A stretch of DNA of 64,000 bases from Macrothele yani (Eukaryota; Arthropoda; Arachnida; Araneae; Macrothelidae), in NCBI GenBank assembly GCA_039090855.1, contig CM077005.1, positions 20,375,921 to 20,439,920 on the forward strand, written 5' to 3'. Under the pieces are notes generated by a model, which was not told the origin of the DNA, made no database searches, and saw nothing but the letters and a program-made list of their open reading frames with translations. Positions 60,660 through 64,000 of the stretch are shown here, piece by piece (the stretch's first letter is position 1; every line of letters starts with the position of its first letter). The position numbers and the translations under genes were made by a program.

Positions 60660-60896
60660 AAGAAAAAGCTTGCTACCTTCCTGTTGATAGACCAGGTTTC
60701 AGCGCCATATGTCATAATGGGTATTATACTTAATTTGAGTGAAACGTTTTGCTCTATTTTTCGGCTTTATTTTACTACATAGAATCTTCTTTAACTTTCC
60801 AAAATCTTCATACCCCATTTTTATTCTTCTGTCAGTTTCTTCCATAATTTCCTGTTTCTTTGTGGCAATTAGTTTTCCTAGATATACACTATATTG
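60660..60896 (-). pseudogene. LINE-B RT, region after the palm
   Basis: SVYLGKLIATKKQEIMEETD, then RRIKMGYEDFGKLKKILCSK, matching the YVYLGQQIS...RRTKLAWRAFGR region of the RTE at 13.4 kb. With the Tc1 removed at TA (60895-60896), the codons on both sides join as a tyrosine-isoleucine-tyrosine-leucine stretch in frame. Confidence 0.75.
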
Positions 60897-62146
60897 ACAA
60901 GTCACCGGACACTCCTTCAAAAGCAAATGAACGGATCGGCTGCGTTGTTAAGATGCGCGGTACATCTGCAAACGGTATAAAAACAAGCCTGCAGCTGACC
61001 GCGATCATATCGCACTTTGAGGTTGAGTGAAAATGTCGCGGCGGGAGAGAACTAACTTTGAAAAAGGAAAGATTGTTAGGTGTTATATTAGTGGGTTGTC
61101 CATAAGATAAAACGAGAGGCGTTTAAACATACCCAAGTCAACTGTTTTGGGTGTACTGAATAAGTGGAAGACACATGGCGTGCCTGAAGCAGCAAAACGT
61201 ACCGGCAAACCAAAGAAAATCAGTGATAGAGGACTTCAAAGCCTCAGGAGAGTCGTTACAGCTAATCGACGGAGTACTGCACAAGACCACAGTGTAAAAG
61301 TGAATAAAAATGCTAGAACCTCGGTATGTACGCGTACCATTCGCAGAGAACTTCATTCCATGGGTTACCGTAGTCGTGCGGCTGCTCATAAGCGTTTCAT
61401 CTCCACTCGGAATGCTACTCGTCGTTTAGCATGGTGCAAAGAACATTTATCGTGGACCGTAGATCAATGGAAACGGGTCCTATGGGCTGATGAATCCAGA
61501 TACACGATCCATCAGTCTGATGGCCGTGTGTGGGTATGGCGGCAGCCGGGTGAACGCTATTTACCACAGTGTTTAACGCTATTTACCCGCTGTTCCTACG
61601 GTCAAGTTTAGAGCTGGCAGTGTACTCGTGTGGGAGTGTTTTTCGTGGTATGGTCCAGGCCCATTGGTTATCGTGGACAAACCTGTTAATCAGCATGTCT
61701 ACCTCGATATTCTGGACAATTATGGCCCTATCATTTCTGTGGCAATACTATGGAACCGAGCCTTGTTGGTACCAGCAGGATAATGCACCGAGCCATAAAG
61801 CAAGGACTGTTACGGCGTGGTTTGACGATAATTCCGTATCGTGTGTGGACTGGCCAGCACAGAGCCCTGATCTTAATCCCATAGAACACCTATGGGATTA
61901 ATTAGAGCGCAGCATGAGAAGTTTGGAACCAAGGCCTACTGCTAAGCGACAGTTAGCGGTAGCATTATGTACTGAATGGAAGCGCATACCTATCGCTGTG
62001 TTCCAAAACCTTCTCGGAAGAATGTCTCGAAGGGTCAGTGCATGCATTAAGGCCAAAGGTGGACCGACACCGTACTAATGTAGGTTAATAAATGCTATGT
62101 TGTGTTTCTCTTCTAGGTGTCCGGTGACTTTTGTCAATATAGTGCA
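60897..62146 (+). mobile_element. Tc1-like transposon nested in LINE-B
   Basis: Inverted repeats CACTATATTGACAAGTCACC (left) and, reversed, CACTATATTGACAAAAGTCA (right, followed by CA), TA at 60895-60896 and 62147-62148. 1,250 bp with one gene. Confidence 0.9.
61033..62078 (+). pseudogene. Tc1-like transposase (DD34E), broken
   Basis: ATG at 61033 (MSRRERTNFEKGKIVRCYIS). A TAA at 61108 interrupts the first helix-turn-helix. From 61140 a long frame covers the hook (RTGKPKKISDRG), the second DNA-binding domain (TRTIRRELHSMGYRSR) and WADESRYT (first D). An 11-bp duplication (CGCTATTTACC near 61554 and 61578) shifts the frame. Later blocks are YQQDNAPSHKART (second D) and SPDLNPIEHLWD (E), followed at once by TAA (61898-61900). 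The C-terminus reads to ...KGGPTPY and a stop at 62076. Confidence 0.85.
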
Positions 62147-62287
62147 TATGTATTCTTCCACACATTCAATTTCTTTATCATTTAATCTTAAATTTTCTTG
62201 TGCTTCGCTATTCTTAAGTTGGTTTGGTATTATTTTTGATTTATCAATACTGCTTCCTAATCCAATTTCTTTTGATAAATTTGTTAG

Positions 62288-62695
62288 TTATTCTATCATT
62301 TCTTTTAATTCTTTATTTTTTGAAATAAGGACTATGTCGTCTGCAAATCTTAAATTGTTCAACCTTGTTCGATTTATGTTGATCCCCTTTTCTAACCAAT
62401 ATAATTTTCTCAATTTATGTTTCAGCGTTAATGTAAATAGCTTTGGCGAGATAGTATCTCCTTGTCTTATTCCTCTATTTATTCTAAACGTTTTACTTTC
62501 TTCTTTTAGGATAATATTAGATGTTACATTCTGGTAAATATACTTGATTAGACTTATATAAAGTTGTCCAATGCCATACTTTTTCAGGTCGTCTATAATT
62601 GATGCTGTTTTTATGCTATCAGAAGCTTTTTTGAAGTTTATAAATGCTAAATGTAAAGGAATCTCGTATTCGTTGCATTTTTCAAATAAGAACAC
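62288..62695 (-). pseudogene. LINE-B reverse transcriptase, palm part
   Basis: The frame reads LHLAFINFKKASDSI (block A, D of 'DYEKAFD' replaced by N), GIGQLYISLIKYIYQN, INRGIRQGDTISPKLFTLTL (block B) and LRFADDIVLI (block C, DD kept), then KNKELKEMIE. Same order as the other RTE. A stop at 62286 ends the frame; the rest continues as NLSKEIGLG-like sequence to the Tc1 insertion. Block A substitution and stops indicate a dead copy. Confidence 0.75.
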
Positions 62696-62775
62696 TTATG
62701 GTTTGCGTAGGATCTATTGTACTAGAAATTTTCTAAAGCCCGCTTGTTCAGAGAATTGTACGAAATCAAATCTGT

Positions 62776-63570
62776 CTTTTGAACAATAATAGCTACCTTA
62801 AAACAGAAGCTTTCGTGTTTTACATTTTCAGACGCCATTTTTAACAAGAAAGATGACACCGAATTTTTGGATGTAATGAGCACGTCTTTTGAATCCGTTC
62901 TGAAACGAATTAAATTTATCTAAGCTATTCAAAGTCCGGTATGAAAAACAATAGTATCTGACCGAAGAAAGAAATTTTTTAATCGGGTTTTGAATCCCGC
63001 AGATATTGCTGTAAATGGAATCTTGAACTTACACCCTCGGATTGCAAACTTCTACAATAAGAAAATTTTGAAATTATATGAGAAACATTTCGAAGCAGAA
63101 ACGCTCTCCAACAAAGAATTTTTCAAACCGGAGTTTTAGAAGTAGAAATATCGGGAGAAATGCAATTTACCTTAACGCCCCCTAGCGGGGAAAGTCTGAG
63201 TTACTTGAAAATTTTGAAATTATGTGATAAACATTTCGCACCGGAAACGCTATCCAACAAAGAAGGAAGTTTTCAAATCGGACTCTAAGAAGTAGAGATA
63301 TCGACAAAAATAAGATATACACCTACGCTCTCTGGGGAAGAAACCATGCAATATTTTATGAACAAAGTATTCCGAACAGGTTTATCGACGTGAGTATAGC
63401 ATCGGTCCATGAACGAAATTTTTTCAATCGAGATTTTAGAAGCTCAGATTTTGTGGCAAATACATCAGAAGCAGAATTTAACACTTACGCCCCCTGATGG
63501 CCAAACCATTTTTAACCAAAAATTAAAAATTATGTGCAAATCGGAGTTTTAGAAGTAGGTTATAATGAAT
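62776..63570 (-). repeat. family S array, inverted block
   Basis: At least four monomers on the minus strand. TTTCAAACCG-type motifs are at 62988, 63121, 63271, 63422 and 63537, about 150 bp apart in the middle. Each has CGCCCCCT-type and GAAGTAGAAATAT-type motifs. 62830-62940 equals the AAGATGACACCG...ACGTCTTTTGAATCC block of 20.2 kb. Confidence 0.7.
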
Positions 63571-64000
63571 ATGCTTTCTTCTAATGGTTCTAATGGTTGT
63601 TGTTTTGTTACTTATAACATGAATAAACTTTCCTGCTAGTAGTGTAGTAATAACAAGGAACAAGCTTTTAACTGCTAGTAATGTTGTAGTAGTAATTAAG
63701 ATGAATAAAGTCTTAATGCTGGTTGTTAATAATAACAACTAATGAAATAAACCTAACAGCCAGACAAAGATCTGACAAAACTATGAACTGAGAAAAACGT
63801 ACTTACTAGAACAACTTTTTATTAGAGAAACTCTTGATATGATCCAACATACACTTCACCGGACACACAGCTACTCAATAAAACGTAGCTCCTTGCACAT
63901 GAACGAAGCTCTACTCACATAAATGAAGCTCTCCTTACGCATATAACCAAAGCTCTCCCTACGCACATCAACAAAAAGCTCTCTTACGTAACACAAACAA
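63571..64000. other. no gene; short degenerate repeats at the edge
   Basis: 63590-63740 has loosely repeated TGCTAGTAGTGTAGTAATAA / TGCTAGTAATGTTGTAGTAG units about 60 bp apart. 63880-63990 has about four degenerate ~30-bp units around GAAGCTCTCCTTACGCA. Neither is coding. The sequence runs off the window. Confidence 0.55.

Larger units (their letters stand above)
60660..62775 (-). mobile_element. second RTE-like LINE (LINE-B), split by a Tc1
   Basis: RT coding sequence on the minus strand at 62147-62775 and 60660-60896, separated by a Tc1-like element. It is clearly a different lineage from the 41-44 kb RTE: AT-rich and Lys-rich, sharing only the protein pattern. Both ends are truncated. 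Upstream (62700-62775) traces continue in other frames. Confidence 0.75.

Overview
The window is eukaryotic and almost entirely repetitive. It shows tRNA-derived SINEs with A-tails, RTE-type LINEs, many Tc1/mariner transposons with TA target duplications, a pogo/Tigger element, Penelope-like retroelement pieces and minisatellites. There is no operon structure, and the only plausible cell-gene material is a C2H2 zinc-finger array, one well-formed internal exon and one weak coding fragment. This mix suggests an arthropod with a large, repeat-rich genome, perhaps a chelicerate; the species cannot be fixed from the sequence.

Layout. 0-5.8 kb: Tc1, mariner and RTE remnants, SINEs, and two tandem copies of a ~440-bp repeat (family C) that split a SINE. 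6.2-8.4 kb: a Tigger element bounded by TA, with a 5'-truncated RTE copy inside. 8.6-9.1 kb: a 40-bp minisatellite born inside a dead mariner transposase. 9.5-10.5 kb: a 1,000-bp TIR element holding two inverted tRNA-like modules. 11.3-12.1 kb: the zinc-finger array, between inverted repeats. 13-16.7 kb: perfect palindromes, SINEs and RTE pieces. 16.8-22.7 kb: a palindromic tRNA-centred element and a degenerate array of ~145-bp monomers (family S) invaded by a mariner, a Tc1 and SINEs. 22.8-24.7 kb: a mariner element carrying an unusual 586-bp insertion with direct terminal repeats, each with a tRNA-like sequence. 25-28.4 kb: a 63-bp minisatellite, foldback elements and a candidate host exon. 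28.5-35 kb: two Tc1 elements back to back and two mariners, one interrupted by a family C copy with a 125-bp internal array. 35-41 kb: a Harbinger-like element, a 60-bp minisatellite grown from a SINE tail, and an irritans-type mariner. 41-44.2 kb: a nearly full-length RTE LINE. 44.3-47.5 kb: a retroelement with an uninterrupted 489-codon reverse transcriptase and terminal inverted repeats. 47.5-52.3 kb: foldbacks, a Tc1 and a hAT MITE with an 8-bp duplication. 53-54.2 kb: two Penelope-like 3' ends facing away from each other, each with a GIY-YIG endonuclease fragment and a hammerhead-ribozyme-like motif. 54.6-64 kb: two more Tc1 elements, a composite TIR element, a second LINE family and more family S.

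Most transposase and RT genes are broken by stops, frameshifts or truncation. The best-preserved frames are the 489-codon RT, the 3' half of the RTE copy at 13.4 kb, and the full RTE at 41-44 kb, which has four apparent single-base indels. Three themes recur. tRNA-like promoter modules sit at the centres of palindromic or terminally repeated non-autonomous elements. Tandem repeats arise by local amplification inside dead transposons. Many insertions are nested with readable target-site duplications, so relative ages can be read off. All functional statements come from motif recognition by eye; no database search was possible. Names such as SINE-A or family C are local labels.
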